Assembly: GCF_001975725.1 (NCBI RefSeq)
Contig: NZ_CP019434.1
Location: forward strand, 682,001 to 746,000
Origin: Acidihalobacter ferrooxydans
GTDB lineage: Bacteria; Pseudomonadota; Gammaproteobacteria; DSM-5130; Acidihalobacteraceae
DNA: 64,000 nt
Reading direction: 5' to 3'
Positions 20,088 to 30,369 of the stretch are shown piece by piece. A program made the position numbers and the translations under genes. Each line of letters starts with the position of its first letter. Within the stretch, counting starts at the first letter, position 1. Below the pieces are notes generated by a model. That model saw only the letters and a list, made by a program, of their open reading frames with translations, searched no databases and was not told where the DNA came from.

Positions 20088-20636
20088 ATGAGTGAAAAGA
20101 ATATGCACGAGTCTGAGCCGCCGGCTGAGGGAGTGGTTGAGGAAGCCTCGACTGCGGACGAGGATACGCTCGACGCGGTTCGGCGTGATCTGGAGGCCAT
20201 GGAAACCAAGGCGAAGGAGCACTGGGACCAGTTTCTGCGCACCCAGGCCGAGTTGGAGAACTTGCGGCGGCGTGCCGAGCGCGACCTGGAAAACGCCCAT
20301 AAGTACGCGCTGGAACGGTTCGCTGGCGAGTTGCTGCCGGTGAAGGACAGCCTGGAGATGGGCCTGGATGCAGCGGCCGGCGCGGAGGCGGAAAAGATTC
20401 ACGAAGGCATGGAGATGACCCTGCGGATGTTGACGCAGGTGATGCAGAAGTTTGGCGTGCAGGAAATCGAGGCGATGGGCGCGCGTTTCGATCCGGAGCG
20501 GCATCAGGCGATGTCGGCACAGCCCACGGCTGAGTACCCGCCGAATACTGTCGTGGCCGTGATGCAGAAAGGATACCTCCTGAATGATCGCCTGTTGCGT
20601 CCGGCGATGGTGATGGTGTCGAAAGCGCCCGAGTGA
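20088..20636 (+). CDS. grpE: Nucleotide exchange factor GrpE
   Basis: A 182-residue co-chaperone that releases ADP from DnaK. An acidic, disordered N-terminus is followed by a long coiled coil (about 35-100, 'RTQAELENLRRRAERDLENAHKYALERFAGELLPVKDSLE') and a C-terminal beta domain ('MGARFDPERHQAMSAQPT', 'VMQKGYLLNDRLLRPAMVMVSK'). The ATG at 20088 follows GGAGCGATC; an in-frame ATG five codons earlier is less likely. It is followed by dnaK, which has its own promoter. Confidence 0.95.
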   Translation: MSEKNMHESEPPAEGVVEEASTADEDTLDAVRRDLEAMETKAKEHWDQFLRTQAELENLRRRAERDLENAHKYALERFAGELLPVKDSLEMGLDAAAGAEAEKIHEGMEMTLRMLTQVMQKFGVQEIEAMGARFDPERHQAMSAQPTAEYPPNTVVAVMQKGYLLNDRLLRPAMVMVSKAPE

Positions 20637-20652
20637 GTCAGCTAAGGTCTGG

Positions 20653-20680
20653 CTTGAATTTTTCGGCCCCGCCCCAACGT
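20653..20680 (+). promoter_or_regulatory. Sigma32-like heat-shock promoter for dnaK
   Basis: CTTGAA (20653-20658), a 13-base spacer and CCCCAACGT (20672-20680) form a good sigma32-type promoter about 55 bases ahead of the dnaK start. A near-direct repeat CCAACGTAAC / CCAACGTTAC lies across 20674-20697, just after the -10, and is of unknown significance. Confidence 0.62.
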
Positions 20681-20734
20681 AACATCCCAACGTTACACCG
20701 TACATTCTGAATTCAAGGTTGGAGATCACATAAC

Positions 20735-22666
20735 ATGGGTAAGATCATTGGTATTGACCTCGGCACCACCAACTCCTGCGTGGCAGTGATGGAAGGCGGT
20801 AAGGCCAAGGTCATCGAAAACAGCGAAGGCGACCGCACCACACCTTCGGTTATCGCCTTTACGGATGACGAAGTGCTGGTCGGCCAGTCGGCCAAGCGTC
20901 AGGCGGTGACCAATCCCGCCAACACGCTATTTGCAGTCAAGCGACTGATCGGCCGGCGCTTCGACGAGAAGGAAGTGCAGAAGGACATCAAGCTGGTGCC
21001 CTTCAAGATCATCAAGGCCGACAACGGCGATGCCTGGGTTGAAGCCAAGGGCAAGAAAATGGCGCCGCCGGAAGTTTCGGCGCGCGTGCTGATGAAGATG
21101 AAAAAAACCGCCGAAGATTATCTCGGCGAGCCGGTCACCGAAGCGGTGATTACCGTGCCGGCCTATTTCAACGATTCGCAGCGCCAGGCGACCAAAGACG
21201 CCGGCAAGATCGCCGGCCTTGAGGTCAAACGCATCATCAACGAACCGACCGCGGCGGCGTTGGCCTTCGGCATGGACAAGCGCGGTGGAGATCGCAAGAT
21301 CGCCGTCTACGATCTCGGCGGCGGCACGTTCGATATCTCCATTATCGAAATCGCTGACGTCGATGGCGAAATGCAGTTCGAGGTGCTGGCGACCAATGGC
21401 GATACGTTCCTCGGTGGCGAAGATTTTGATACGCGCCTGATCGACTACCTCGCCGATGAGTTCAAGAAGGAACAGGGCATTGATCTGCGCGGCGACCCGC
21501 TGGCCATGCAGCGCCTGAAGGAGGCGGCGGAGAAGGCGAAGATCGAATTGTCCTCCGCGCAGCAGACCGAGGTGAACCTGCCGTATGTCACGGCCGACAA
21601 TACCGGCCCGAAGCATCTGAACGTCAAAGTGACCCGGGCCAAGCTGGAATCGCTGGTCGAGGAGTTGATTACGCGCTCCATCGAGCCCTGCAAACTGGCG
21701 CTGAAGGATGCCGGCCTGTCAACTGGCGAGGTCGACGACGTGATCCTGGTCGGCGGCCAGACGCGTATGCCGAAGGTGCAGGAAGCGGTGAAGAGTTTCT
21801 TCGGCAAGGAACCGCGCAGGGACGTCAACCCGGATGAGGCCGTAGCCATTGGTGCGGCAATCCAGGGCGGCGTGCTCGGCGGCGACGTCAAGGATGTGCT
21901 GTTGCTCGACGTGACGCCGTTGTCGCTGGGTATCGAGACGCTGGGCGGTGTGATGACCAAGCTGATCGAGCGCAACACCACGATTCCCACGAAGGCGAAT
22001 CAGGTGTTCTCGACGGCCGATGACAATCAGACCGCGGTGACGGTGCATGTGCTCCAGGGCGAGCGCGAGCGCGCCGCCAACAACAAGTCATTGGGGCGTT
22101 TCGATTTGAGCGATATTCCGCCGGCACCGCGTGGTGTACCGCAGATCGAGGTCACGTTCGACATCGATGCGAACGGCATTCTCAACGTGTCTGCCAAGGA
22201 CAAGGCAACCGGCAAGCAGCAGTCGATCGTTATCAAAGCCTCGTCCGGTCTGTCTGACGACGAGATCGACAAGATGGTCAAGGACGCCGAGGCGCACCGC
22301 GACGACGACAAGAAGTTCCAGGAGCTGGTCGGGGCACGGAACCAGGCCGATAACCTGATCCACGCTGCCGAGAAGTCGCTCAAGGAAAGCGCGGACAAGA
22401 TCACGGACGAGGAAAAGGCCGAGGTGGAGCGTGCCGTCAGCGAACTGAAGGATGCGCTCAAGGGCGACGATAAGGACGCCATCGAAGCAAAGACGCAGGC
22501 GCTGGGCGAGGCAAGCGGCAAGATCGCCGAGAAGCTGTACAGCCAAGACGCAACGCAGGGCGCGGCCGACGCTGCAGCCCAGGGTGCGGCCGCTGGTGCC
22601 GATGCGCGCAAGGACGACGATGTCGTCGATGCCGAGTTCGAGGAAGTGAAGGAAAACAAGAAGTAA
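20735..22666 (+). CDS. dnaK: Chaperone DnaK (Hsp70)
   Basis: A 643-residue Hsp70. The ATPase domain (about 1-385) begins '[18 protein letters not shown]' and has '[18 protein letters not shown]' near 190 and '[17 protein letters not shown]' near 340. The linker '[19 protein letters not shown]' and the substrate-binding domain follow, and the tail ends in '[17 protein letters not shown]', a typical EEVK-like acidic end. It works with GrpE and DnaJ, encoded on either side. A strong hairpin follows the stop. Confidence 0.97.
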   Translation: MGKIIGIDLGTTNSCVAVMEGGKAKVIENSEGDRTTPSVIAFTDDEVLVGQSAKRQAVTNPANTLFAVKRLIGRRFDEKEVQKDIKLVPFKIIKADNGDAWVEAKGKKMAPPEVSARVLMKMKKTAEDYLGEPVTEAVITVPAYFNDSQRQATKDAGKIAGLEVKRIINEPTAAALAFGMDKRGGDRKIAVYDLGGGTFDISIIEIADVDGEMQFEVLATNGDTFLGGEDFDTRLIDYLADEFKKEQGIDLRGDPLAMQRLKEAAEKAKIELSSAQQTEVNLPYVTADNTGPKHLNVKVTRAKLESLVEELITRSIEPCKLALKDAGLSTGEVDDVILVGGQTRMPKVQEAVKSFFGKEPRRDVNPDEAVAIGAAIQGGVLGGDVKDVLLLDVTPLSLGIETLGGVMTKLIERNTTIPTKANQVFSTADDNQTAVTVHVLQGERERAANNKSLGRFDLSDIPPAPRGVPQIEVTFDIDANGILNVSAKDKATGKQQSIVIKASSGLSDDEIDKMVKDAEAHRDDDKKFQELVGARNQADNLIHAAEKSLKESADKITDEEKAEVERAVSELKDALKGDDKDAIEAKTQALGEASGKIAEKLYSQDATQGAADAAAQGAAAGADARKDDDVVDAEFEEVKENKK

Positions 22667-22671
22667 GCGGT

Positions 22672-22703
22672 GCGCAAAAGCAGCCGGTTGGCTGCTTTTG
22701 CGC
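22672..22703 (+). terminator. Strong hairpin after dnaK (terminator or attenuator)
   Basis: GCGCAAAAGCAGCC (22672-22685), loop GGTT, and GGCTGCTTTTGCGC (22690-22703) form a perfect 14-bp stem five bases after the dnaK stop. No T-run follows the stem, so it may act as an mRNA stabiliser or partial terminator between dnaK and dnaJ. Confidence 0.6.
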
Positions 22704-22772
22704 GATCGGACGGGGGTGGCGATTCGCAGCCGCGATAGGCGGCGTCCGAGTCCCGCCCCCGTCGTTTGACGG

Positions 22773-22793
22773 CCGCCCGATCCTGTCGGGCGG
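22773..22793 (+). promoter_or_regulatory. Second hairpin upstream of dnaJ
   Basis: CCGCCCGA / TCCTG / TCGGGCGG is a perfect 8-bp stem with a 5-base loop, 32 bases before the dnaJ start. It may modulate read-through or translation of dnaJ. Confidence 0.45.
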
Positions 22794-22825
22794 TGTTTGC
22801 TCTCCCGGATTTTTGAAGCACGCTT

Positions 22826-23959
22826 ATGTCTAAACGCGATTACTATGAAGTGCTGGGCGTCGAGCGCACGGCGACCGATGCGGAGCTGAAGAAAGCTTAT
22901 CGACGCCTCGCCATGAAATACCATCCTGATCGGAATCAGGAAGACGAAGATGCGATGGAGCATTTCAAGGAAGCCAAAGAGGCCTACGAAGTGCTTGCCG
23001 ATGCACAAAAGCGGGCAGCTTACGATCAATTCGGCCACGCGGGTGTCGACCCGAGCGCGGGTGCGGGCGGCGCCGGTTTTGGCGGTGCGGGTTTCGGTGA
23101 TATTTTCGGTGATATTTTCGGTGATATTTTTGGTGGTGGTCGGGGTGGGCGCGCCTATCGCGGCACCGACCTGCAGTACAACCTCGACCTGACTCTCGAA
23201 GAAGCGGTGTTCGGCACCGAGGTGCAGATTCGCGTGCCGACGATCGTGGCATGCCAAACCTGCGCGGGTAGCGGCGCCAAGCCCGGCACCAGCCCTGAAA
23301 CCTGTTCGACCTGCGGCGGTGTCGGTCAGGTGCGAATGCAGCAGGGATTTTTTTCCGTACAGCAGACCTGCCCGCGTTGTCACGGCAGCGGCAGCATGAT
23401 TTCGGATCCCTGCAACACGTGCCACGGCGAGGGCCGCGTGCGCGACAATAAAACGCTGTCCGTCAAGGTGCCGGCCGGCGTCGACACCGGCGACCGCATC
23501 CGTCTTGCGGGCGAGGGTGAGGCCGGAATGCAGGGCGGTACGCCAGGCGATCTGTACGTGCAGATTCGCGTCAAGCCGCACAAGATTTTCACCCGTCAGG
23601 GCGACGACCTGCATTGCGAGGTGCCGATCAGTTTCGCCACCGCGACGCTGGGTGGCGAGATTGAAGTGCCGACCCTGGGCGGTCGGGCCAAACTCAAAAT
23701 ACCGGCCGAGACCCAGAGTAATCGAATGTTTCGTTTGCGCGGTAAGGGTATCAAGCCGGTTCGGGGTGGCGCTGAGGGCGATCTGATCTGTCGGGTCAGC
23801 GTTGAAACGCCGGTGAATCTGACGCGTGAGCAAAAGGACATGCTGCACGCATTCGATGAGTCGCTCAAAGGCGGCGGCAAGCGGCACAATCCGCAGACGC
23901 ACGGCTGGCTCGATGGGGTCAGAGGCTTTTTTGATGATCTAAAATCCTGGTTGCATTGA
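22826..23959 (+). CDS. dnaJ: Chaperone DnaJ (Hsp40)
   Basis: A 377-residue type I Hsp40. The J domain (1-70) has '[33 protein letters not shown]' with the HPD motif that triggers DnaK. A Gly/Phe-rich linker (about 75-110) contains a threefold GDIF repeat made from a 12-bp tandem repeat. Four CxxCxGxG zinc motifs lie at about 140-215 ('CQTCAGSG', 'CSTCGGVG', 'CPRCHGSG', 'CNTCHGEG'), followed by the client-binding C-terminal domains. It lies downstream of dnaK, with hairpins in the 159-base gap. Confidence 0.97.
   Translation: MSKRDYYEVLGVERTATDAELKKAYRRLAMKYHPDRNQEDEDAMEHFKEAKEAYEVLADAQKRAAYDQFGHAGVDPSAGAGGAGFGGAGFGDIFGDIFGDIFGGGRGGRAYRGTDLQYNLDLTLEEAVFGTEVQIRVPTIVACQTCAGSGAKPGTSPETCSTCGGVGQVRMQQGFFSVQQTCPRCHGSGSMISDPCNTCHGEGRVRDNKTLSVKVPAGVDTGDRIRLAGEGEAGMQGGTPGDLYVQIRVKPHKIFTRQGDDLHCEVPISFATATLGGEIEVPTLGGRAKLKIPAETQSNRMFRLRGKGIKPVRGGAEGDLICRVSVETPVNLTREQKDMLHAFDESLKGGGKRHNPQTHGWLDGVRGFFDDLKSWLH
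23096..23131 (+). repeat. 12-bp tandem repeat inside dnaJ
   Basis: GGTGATATTTTC occurs three times in a row (23096-23107, 23108-23119, and 23120-23131 with a final T), encoding [12 protein letters not shown] in the Gly/Phe linker. Copy number may vary between strains. Confidence 0.85.
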
Positions 23960-23971
23960 GCAGGGATATGA

Positions 23972-25211
<1,240 letters not shown>

Positions 25212-25418
25212 ATCCGGATAATCCACCAGGCGAGACGTTCTCGTCGGGGCGCGCGATTGGCGTTCGGTGTGACCCCGTGCGTGAATCCAGATAGCAGCGG
25301 CATGCAGATGCCGGTCTGCATGCTCAGCATCCGTCGAAGCGGCGCATTGTGGTATTGACGTGTCATCGCGACAGGTGTGCAATGCGCCGAATTCCTCATT
25401 GCACTTGACAGGTTTCCC

Positions 25419-26471
25419 TTGCAACGTCGCCAGTTTCTCAAGACCGCCGCGCTCGCCGCGCTGACACCCGCCTTGCTGCGTGTTGACCTCGCCCAAGCTG
25501 CTGTGCGCGGCGAGAATGTGATTATTCTCGATTCGGCCGGCGCCAGCATCACCCTCATCGATCAGGCCGCGCGCCGGGTGAGCGGCCGCGTGCCGGTCGG
25601 CAAGGAACCCCATCACCTGATGCTGTTGCCCGATGGCCAGCAGTTGATCGTGGCCGATGCCGTGGGGGGCGAACTGAATTTCGTCGACCCGATCAGCGGC
25701 GCCTACGAGGGCCGGCTGCCCGGCATCGAGGACCCCTACCAGATCGGCTTTTCGCCGGACCGGAAATGGTTCGTGTCCAACTGCCTGCGCTTGAACCGCG
25801 TGGATATCTACCGTTATCACGGCGGCCATGCGTTCGAGCTGGCCCGCCGCGTGCCGCTGGCGCGTACGCCCAGTCACATGGCGTTCACCGCCGACAGCCG
25901 CACGGTGTTCATCAGCGTGCAGGACAGCGACACGGTAGCCGCGCTCGATCTGGCCTCGCAGACCGTGCGCTGGCAGATGCCCATCGGCCGGGCCACGGCG
26001 GGGGTGTGGATGACGCCGGGCGACGCATACCTGCTGGTAGCGCTCACCGGCGAAGATGCCGTGGTGGCCGTGGACTGGCGGCGCCGGCGCATCGTCAAAC
26101 GCATCGTCACCGGCCGCGCCGCGCACAATTTCCGTTCGCTCGCCGATCATCGCCACGTGATCGTCAGCAATCGCATGTCCAACACCTTGAGCATCGTGGA
26201 CATGCAGGCGCTGCGTAAGGTGGGCGACATCCGCGGGCTGCGCCCCGGGCCGGACGATTGCGAACTCTCGGCCGATGGCCGCTGGCTATGGGTGACGTTC
26301 CGTTTCGCGCGCGAAGTGGGCGTGATCGACATGCGCACGCATAAGCTGGTGGACGTGATCGGCGTCGGCCGCTCGCCGCATGGCATCTATTTTCACGACC
26401 GCGCACCGTTCTACGATAACCTGCCGTATGCCGATCAGCAGCCCATTGCCGTGCGGAGCGCCAAAGCATGA
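25419..26471 (+). CDS. Tat-exported YVTN/YncE-like beta-propeller protein
   Basis: A protein of about 350 residues with a twin-arginine signal (QRRQFLKTAALAALTPALL...AQA) and then repeated beta-propeller blades of the 40-residue YVTN type: 'GKEPHHLMLLPDGQQLIVAD', 'RTPSHMAFTADSRTVFISVQDSDTVAALDLAS' and 'GRSPHGIYF'. A TTG start at 25419 puts the RR motif two residues from the N-terminus; a GTG at 25377 in the same frame would add 14 residues. It overlaps the next gene by four bases (ATGA), so the two act together in the envelope. The ligand or activity is unknown. Confidence 0.78.
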   Translation: MQRRQFLKTAALAALTPALLRVDLAQAAVRGENVIILDSAGASITLIDQAARRVSGRVPVGKEPHHLMLLPDGQQLIVADAVGGELNFVDPISGAYEGRLPGIEDPYQIGFSPDRKWFVSNCLRLNRVDIYRYHGGHAFELARRVPLARTPSHMAFTADSRTVFISVQDSDTVAALDLASQTVRWQMPIGRATAGVWMTPGDAYLLVALTGEDAVVAVDWRRRRIVKRIVTGRAAHNFRSLADHRHVIVSNRMSNTLSIVDMQALRKVGDIRGLRPGPDDCELSADGRWLWVTFRFAREVGVIDMRTHKLVDVIGVGRSPHGIYFHDRAPFYDNLPYADQQPIAVRSAKA

Positions 26472-27490
26472 TCGCCGCCTGGTTCGACGGCCTGTGGCAG
26501 AATTTCTTCGCCCTGATCGGCGAGGCCCAGACCTGGCTGTTCGTCACCCTCGTGCAGCCGGCCCTGTACCGCCTGAACATGATGTCCTACGCCGATCAGG
26601 CCTACGACGCGACTTTCTGGTTCCTCGCCGGCGCGGCGCAGATCGCCGTGGTATGGGCGTTGCTGCGTCCGCTGGAAGCCTGGCGCCCCCTGGAGCGCTG
26701 GCCGGACCGCAAGGTGGTGCGGGTGGACGTGCTGTACACGCTGATCTCTCGCCTGGGCCTGATCGGCCTCGTGTTCTTCTTCACCGTGCAGCCGTTGTTC
26801 GATGCGCTGCAAGCCTGGCTGCAACTGCACGGCCTGTTCAATCTCAACCTCGACCAATACATCCCTGGCGCGTTCGATCACCCTGTCATCGGGTTTATCG
26901 TCTATTTCATCGTGCTGGATTTCGCCGGCTACTGGTACCACCGGTGGCAGCATCAGTTCCAGTGGTGGTGGGAGTTGCACGCCGTGCATCACAGCCAGCG
27001 CCGGCTCAGCCTGTGGGCGGACGACCGCAACCATCTGCTCGACACTTTTCTGCTCCAGTCCTATCTGGCCACCCTGGCGCTGCTGATCGGCGTCGAACCG
27101 CACCAGTTCGTCTTGCTCACCCTGCTCAGCGGCGCCTTGCAAAGCCTGCAGCATGCCAATACGCGCATCGGCTTCGGCTGGCTGGGCGAGCGCTTGCTGG
27201 TCAGCCCGCGCTTTCACCGCCTGCACCATGCCATCGGCTACGGTCATGAACTGAACCACCACAACCGCGCGCGGATCTACGGCTGCAACTTCGGCGTGCT
27301 GCTGCCCTGGTGGGACATACTCTTCGGCAGCGCCGACTTCGACACCCCCTTGCAGCCGACCGGCGTGCGCGCCGAGGTCGAAGGCGAGAACTATGGGCGC
27401 GGCTTCTGGGCGCAGCAGTGGCGAGGGCTGGCACGCATGGGGCGGCAGTTGCGGCGCGTGCTGCATCGGTCGGCAGCCGCTGGCGGTTGA
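26468..27490 (+). CDS. Sterol desaturase / fatty acid hydroxylase superfamily membrane protein
   Basis: A 340-residue integral membrane protein with the eight-histidine di-iron signature: 'YHRWQHQFQWWWELHAVHHSQ' (HxxxH and HxxHH) near residue 160 and 'HRLHHAIGYGHELNHHN' near 250, followed by 'LPWWDILFGS', the family's usual ending. Membrane segments occur near 15-35, 55-75, 95-115 and 135-160. Members hydroxylate or desaturate lipids with O2. It starts in an ATGA overlap with the Tat-exported propeller. The lipid substrate is unknown. Confidence 0.87.
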   Translation: MIAAWFDGLWQNFFALIGEAQTWLFVTLVQPALYRLNMMSYADQAYDATFWFLAGAAQIAVVWALLRPLEAWRPLERWPDRKVVRVDVLYTLISRLGLIGLVFFFTVQPLFDALQAWLQLHGLFNLNLDQYIPGAFDHPVIGFIVYFIVLDFAGYWYHRWQHQFQWWWELHAVHHSQRRLSLWADDRNHLLDTFLLQSYLATLALLIGVEPHQFVLLTLLSGALQSLQHANTRIGFGWLGERLLVSPRFHRLHHAIGYGHELNHHNRARIYGCNFGVLLPWWDILFGSADFDTPLQPTGVRAEVEGENYGRGFWAQQWRGLARMGRQLRRVLHRSAAAGG

Positions 27491-27727
27491 TCGGAAACCG
27501 GCCGTTGCCAGCGCGGCGATGCCTCGGCTTCCGCCTTTCGGCGAGACAAGCCTCTTGACACGTCAGCGAGCGACAATACGGCGATAGCCGTTAGAACTGC
27601 CGTCGCAACGGGTGGCGCCGGTGAATCAATCGGTGTGTCCCCACGTGGGGTATCCTGATCGTTGAAGCCACAGATTGCATCTTCGCCCGGGCACCACGCT
27701 GCGATGCCGCGCGCCGAAGAAATTCCG

Positions 27728-27780
27728 GCGAATCCAGATCGCTGGGCAATCATCATCCCGTCAAATGGACTCTCTTAACC
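27728..27780 (+). repeat. Degenerate REP-like repeat, family C tail
   Basis: The pattern GCGAATCCAGATCGCTGGGCAATCAT...AATGG..T matches tails at 30313-30369, 58171-58226 and 61312-61366, all reading (G)TGAATCCA...GCAATCAT...TAATGGAATATCTGGGTT with changes. Here it runs into the left inverted repeat of the family A element. Confidence 0.45.
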
Positions 27781-27943
27781 CGAATGTTTCATAAGTTTGT
27801 GCCGGTATCGCGCCGGATAGTGTTTTCACAAGGGGATTTCAGAAGGAGCGGCGTATCGGTGATGACGGCCGACAGAGGAAATATCCCTTGTGGAATCAAG
27901 AGACCCGTGAGATCGGCGGGAATATGTGAAACATTCGGGTTAA
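27775..27943 (-). repeat. Palindromic intergenic element, family A (copy 2, inverted)
   Basis: A 169-bp element with perfect 17-bp terminal inverted repeats: TTAACCCGAATGTTTCA at 27775-27791 and its complement at 27927-27943. The body, read on the minus strand, contains CTTGATTCCACAAGGGATAT and GCCGTCATCACCGATACGCC, as in the other two copies. It contains no ORF, so it is MITE-like, or a long terminator hairpin. Confidence 0.8.
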
Positions 27944-28026
27944 GTTGAAGGACAAGGACTTTGCTGGCAGGGGCTGTCTTTCGCGCACTGTAGCCGGTTT
28001 TGTCAAACGCACCGAGGAATGTCGAC

Positions 28027-28917
28027 ATGCTTACCGTGCCTGAGTTGGTTCGTTCATTGCCAGCCCAATCGACCCATCGGGCGATGACGGGCGCCGAGAT
28101 TCGAAAACGACTTGTCGCGTTGCATTATCTGCCCTTTCATCTGATCGGACGGAGTTGCCGTGACAAGCATGTGGTTTATCACTACCGTTGGGCATTCAAG
28201 ATACCCCCCGTCCTGCGGCGGCTCGTATCTCAATATGCCTGGACCGATCCGTACAACCCTTGGGTGCTGGGTGCGTTGTATCAATTCGAGGCGACCCATG
28301 GGCTTGCGATTCGGTCCGGGCGGGAGGGAATTCTGGGGCTGCCCAAGCCGGTTGTTCGTGCCTTGCGCCAAGCCCGGCGTCCCGACCCGCAACGTTGGAC
28401 GTGGGTATTGGTCAGTCAGCGTCCACAGCCCGAGACCGTGCGTCTGTTCGTGGCCGGCAGGGGCTGGGTTTTGCACAGCCCCTGCAATACGGGCGTACTG
28501 AATTCCACGCCCATCGGCACCTGGCCCATTTACGCCAGGGCCCGGCACACCCGCATGACAGGGCAGTTTCCTATACCGGTATCGGCGCGTTTTGTACGGC
28601 TTTATGATCACGCCGTCCGGGCGGATATTGCGGTGAAACCGCTGAGCTTTCACCGCTACCACCAAGCATGGGTATGGTATCAGCCCTATGACGACCCGGA
28701 TGTGCAGTGGGTGAATTATTTTTTTGCGGGTCGCGCCGTACATTTTTTCCCGCGCGCTGCGTATGGTTTTCCGCAAAGTGCCGGCTGCGTGGAATTGCCG
28801 CGCGCAGCGGCCCGGCATGCGTTTGCCCTGCTGCATATTGGGGTGCCGGTGAGCGTGATCGCTGATCTGCCGAAAGGGCTGCTTGGGATGTCGCCCGACA
28901 GCGGCCGGCGCGTTTAA
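28027..28917 (+). CDS. L,D-transpeptidase (YkuD) family protein
   Basis: A 296-residue protein. The N-terminal ~110 residues look like a peptidoglycan-binding-type helical region ('YQFEATHGLAIRSGREGILG'), and the C-terminal half is a YkuD catalytic domain ending in 'VHFFPRAAYGFPQSAGCVELPRAAARHAF', where the Cys of SxGCV is the nucleophile that forms 3-3 cross-links or anchors proteins. The ATG at 28027 follows GAGGAA by seven bases; the longer TTG frame from 28000 is less likely. No clear signal peptide is seen with this start, which is unusual for a periplasmic enzyme. Confidence 0.82.
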   Translation: MLTVPELVRSLPAQSTHRAMTGAEIRKRLVALHYLPFHLIGRSCRDKHVVYHYRWAFKIPPVLRRLVSQYAWTDPYNPWVLGALYQFEATHGLAIRSGREGILGLPKPVVRALRQARRPDPQRWTWVLVSQRPQPETVRLFVAGRGWVLHSPCNTGVLNSTPIGTWPIYARARHTRMTGQFPIPVSARFVRLYDHAVRADIAVKPLSFHRYHQAWVWYQPYDDPDVQWVNYFFAGRAVHFFPRAAYGFPQSAGCVELPRAAARHAFALLHIGVPVSVIADLPKGLLGMSPDSGRRV

Positions 28918-29048
28918 CGCAGGATTCGGTGGGGCCGATGCTCCGGCCATGTTCCAGGCATCGGCCGTTTTTCGTCCGGGTCTTCCCCGATCTTGCGCAG
29001 GGCGTGATTTGGGTATAGCGCAGATTGCTCGTTATGTGGAGAAATACA

Positions 29049-29543
29049 GTGGAAACCGATAGTGAACTGGTGCGTGTGCTGGGTGATTTGTTGGTGGAGC
29101 GCGGTATCCGCATTACGACTGCCGAGTCATGCACAGGGGGTTGGATTGCCAAACTGCTGACGGACTTACCGGGGAGTTCGGCCTGGTTTTCCCACGGCTT
29201 CGTGACCTACAGCAATGCGGCGAAGCAGGAAATGTTGGGAGTACCGGCGGAGGTGTTCGCGCGTTTCGGTGCGGTGAGCAGTGAATGCGTCAGAGCGATG
29301 GCTGAAGGTGCCCTGCGCTTTGCTGCCAATGGGCTGGCCATTGCGGTCAGCGGTATTGCCGGTCCGGATGGGGGAACGCTGGATAAGCCGGTCGGTACCG
29401 TCTGGTTTGCGCTCAGTGGCGCAGGCGGGAGTACGGTGACGAAGCGTTGTCAGTTGCCCGGCGACCGGGAGGCGGTCAGACACGCCGCGGCCCGCATCGC
29501 TTTGCAAATGGCGATCGACCGGGTGCGCGAAGCTGCTTCCTGA
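29049..29543 (+). CDS. pncC: Nicotinamide-nucleotide amidase (CinA C-terminal domain, PncC)
   Basis: A 164-residue stand-alone CinA C-terminal domain that converts NMN to nicotinate mononucleotide. Motifs are 'TTAESCTGGWIAKLLTDLPGSS' near residue 20, 'VTYSNAAKQEMLGV' near 50 and 'AVSGIAGPDGGTLDKPVGTVWFA' near 100. The GTG at 29049 is preferred because TGGAGAAA lies at the right distance upstream; an ATG at 29034 is also in frame. It is in the usual place upstream of recA. Confidence 0.92.
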   Translation: METDSELVRVLGDLLVERGIRITTAESCTGGWIAKLLTDLPGSSAWFSHGFVTYSNAAKQEMLGVPAEVFARFGAVSSECVRAMAEGALRFAANGLAIAVSGIAGPDGGTLDKPVGTVWFALSGAGGSTVTKRCQLPGDREAVRHAAARIALQMAIDRVREAAS

Positions 29544-29576
29544 CTGGCTCTGTTCGTATCGGGATGATCGAAACCC

Positions 29577-30113
29577 ATGAAGACCGTTGAACCGAGAGTG
29601 CGCCGACTGTTTTTCGCCGCTTTGCCCGATCGTGAAACGCGGGCCGGACTCGCCACTGTCCTGCGTGCTTTGCCGGATGGGATCGGCCGCCCGGTGGCGG
29701 TGGAAAATCTGCATATGACCCTGGTATTCGTCGGCGCAGTGAACGAACGCTGCGCATACTGCGTGCGCGACAGGGCTGACCAGGTGCCCCGGTTCCATGT
29801 CGATGTGTCGCTGGATCGTCTCGGCTGCTTTCGCGAGGCGGGCGCGCTGTGGCTCGGCCCGACGGCGACTCCGCAGCGGTTGTTGGAGATGGCCGGCGGG
29901 TTGAATTTGCTCCTGAAACATTGCGGTATCGCGCTTGATCGAGACGATTTCAGGCCGCATGTGACGCTTGCAAGAAAGGTGTATGACGTGCCTGCGCACG
30001 ACTCTTTCAGGCCTGTTGTCTGGCGCTCGTCCGGTTTCTCGCTGATGGAGTCAATCAGTAGCCCGCGCGGCGTGCGTTATCGATCTGTACAGTATTACGG
30101 CGTACCTCGATAA
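29577..30113 (+). CDS. thpR: RNA 2',3'-cyclic phosphodiesterase
   Basis: A 178-residue 2H phosphoesterase. The two catalytic HxTL motifs are 'ENLHMTLVFVG' (near 46) and 'FRPHVTLARK' (near 129), with the typical 'RLFFAALPD' start. The family opens 2',3'-cyclic phosphates on RNA ends. It follows pncC after 33 bases and precedes recA, an order common in gammaproteobacteria. Confidence 0.92.
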   Translation: MKTVEPRVRRLFFAALPDRETRAGLATVLRALPDGIGRPVAVENLHMTLVFVGAVNERCAYCVRDRADQVPRFHVDVSLDRLGCFREAGALWLGPTATPQRLLEMAGGLNLLLKHCGIALDRDDFRPHVTLARKVYDVPAHDSFRPVVWRSSGFSLMESISSPRGVRYRSVQYYGVPR

Positions 30114-30312
30114 GCCGATACGAGCCTGTTCGAGTACAGGGAATTGCACGCAAAGAGATTCATCCAGCAGATAGGCGAGGCCGAACGCACACACGGCGCC
30201 ACAAAGGGACAACGCAGGCGGCTATCCGAGGCGCTGTTGCCCGATTTTGAATCCACACGATATCTTCCTCGCTCAAGCATCGTGCAACGAGGCTGCTCCC
30301 TGAAGAAATTTC

Positions 30313-30369
30313 CCTGTTAAACCAGATCGCTGTGCAATCATTGCTGCCCCAATGGAATATCTGGGTTAA
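30313..30369 (+). repeat. Degenerate REP-like repeat, family C tail
   Basis: TGTTAAACCAGATCGC..TGCAATCATTGC...CAATGGAATATCTGGGTTAAC aligns with 58171-58226 and 61312-61366. Its last bases overlap the left end of the family B element. Confidence 0.5.

Larger units (their letters stand above)
27491..28026. other. Intergenic region holding two repeat elements
   Basis: This 536-base gap has no gene. Bases 27728-27780 resemble the tail of repeat family C, directly joined to the family A element at 27775-27943. Bases 27491-27727 show no recognisable structure. Confidence 0.5.

Noticed and set aside
22088-23902. Antisense frame of 604 codons opposite dnaK-dnaJ
   Set aside because: It spans two well-supported genes and their gap on the other strand and has no recognisable domain.
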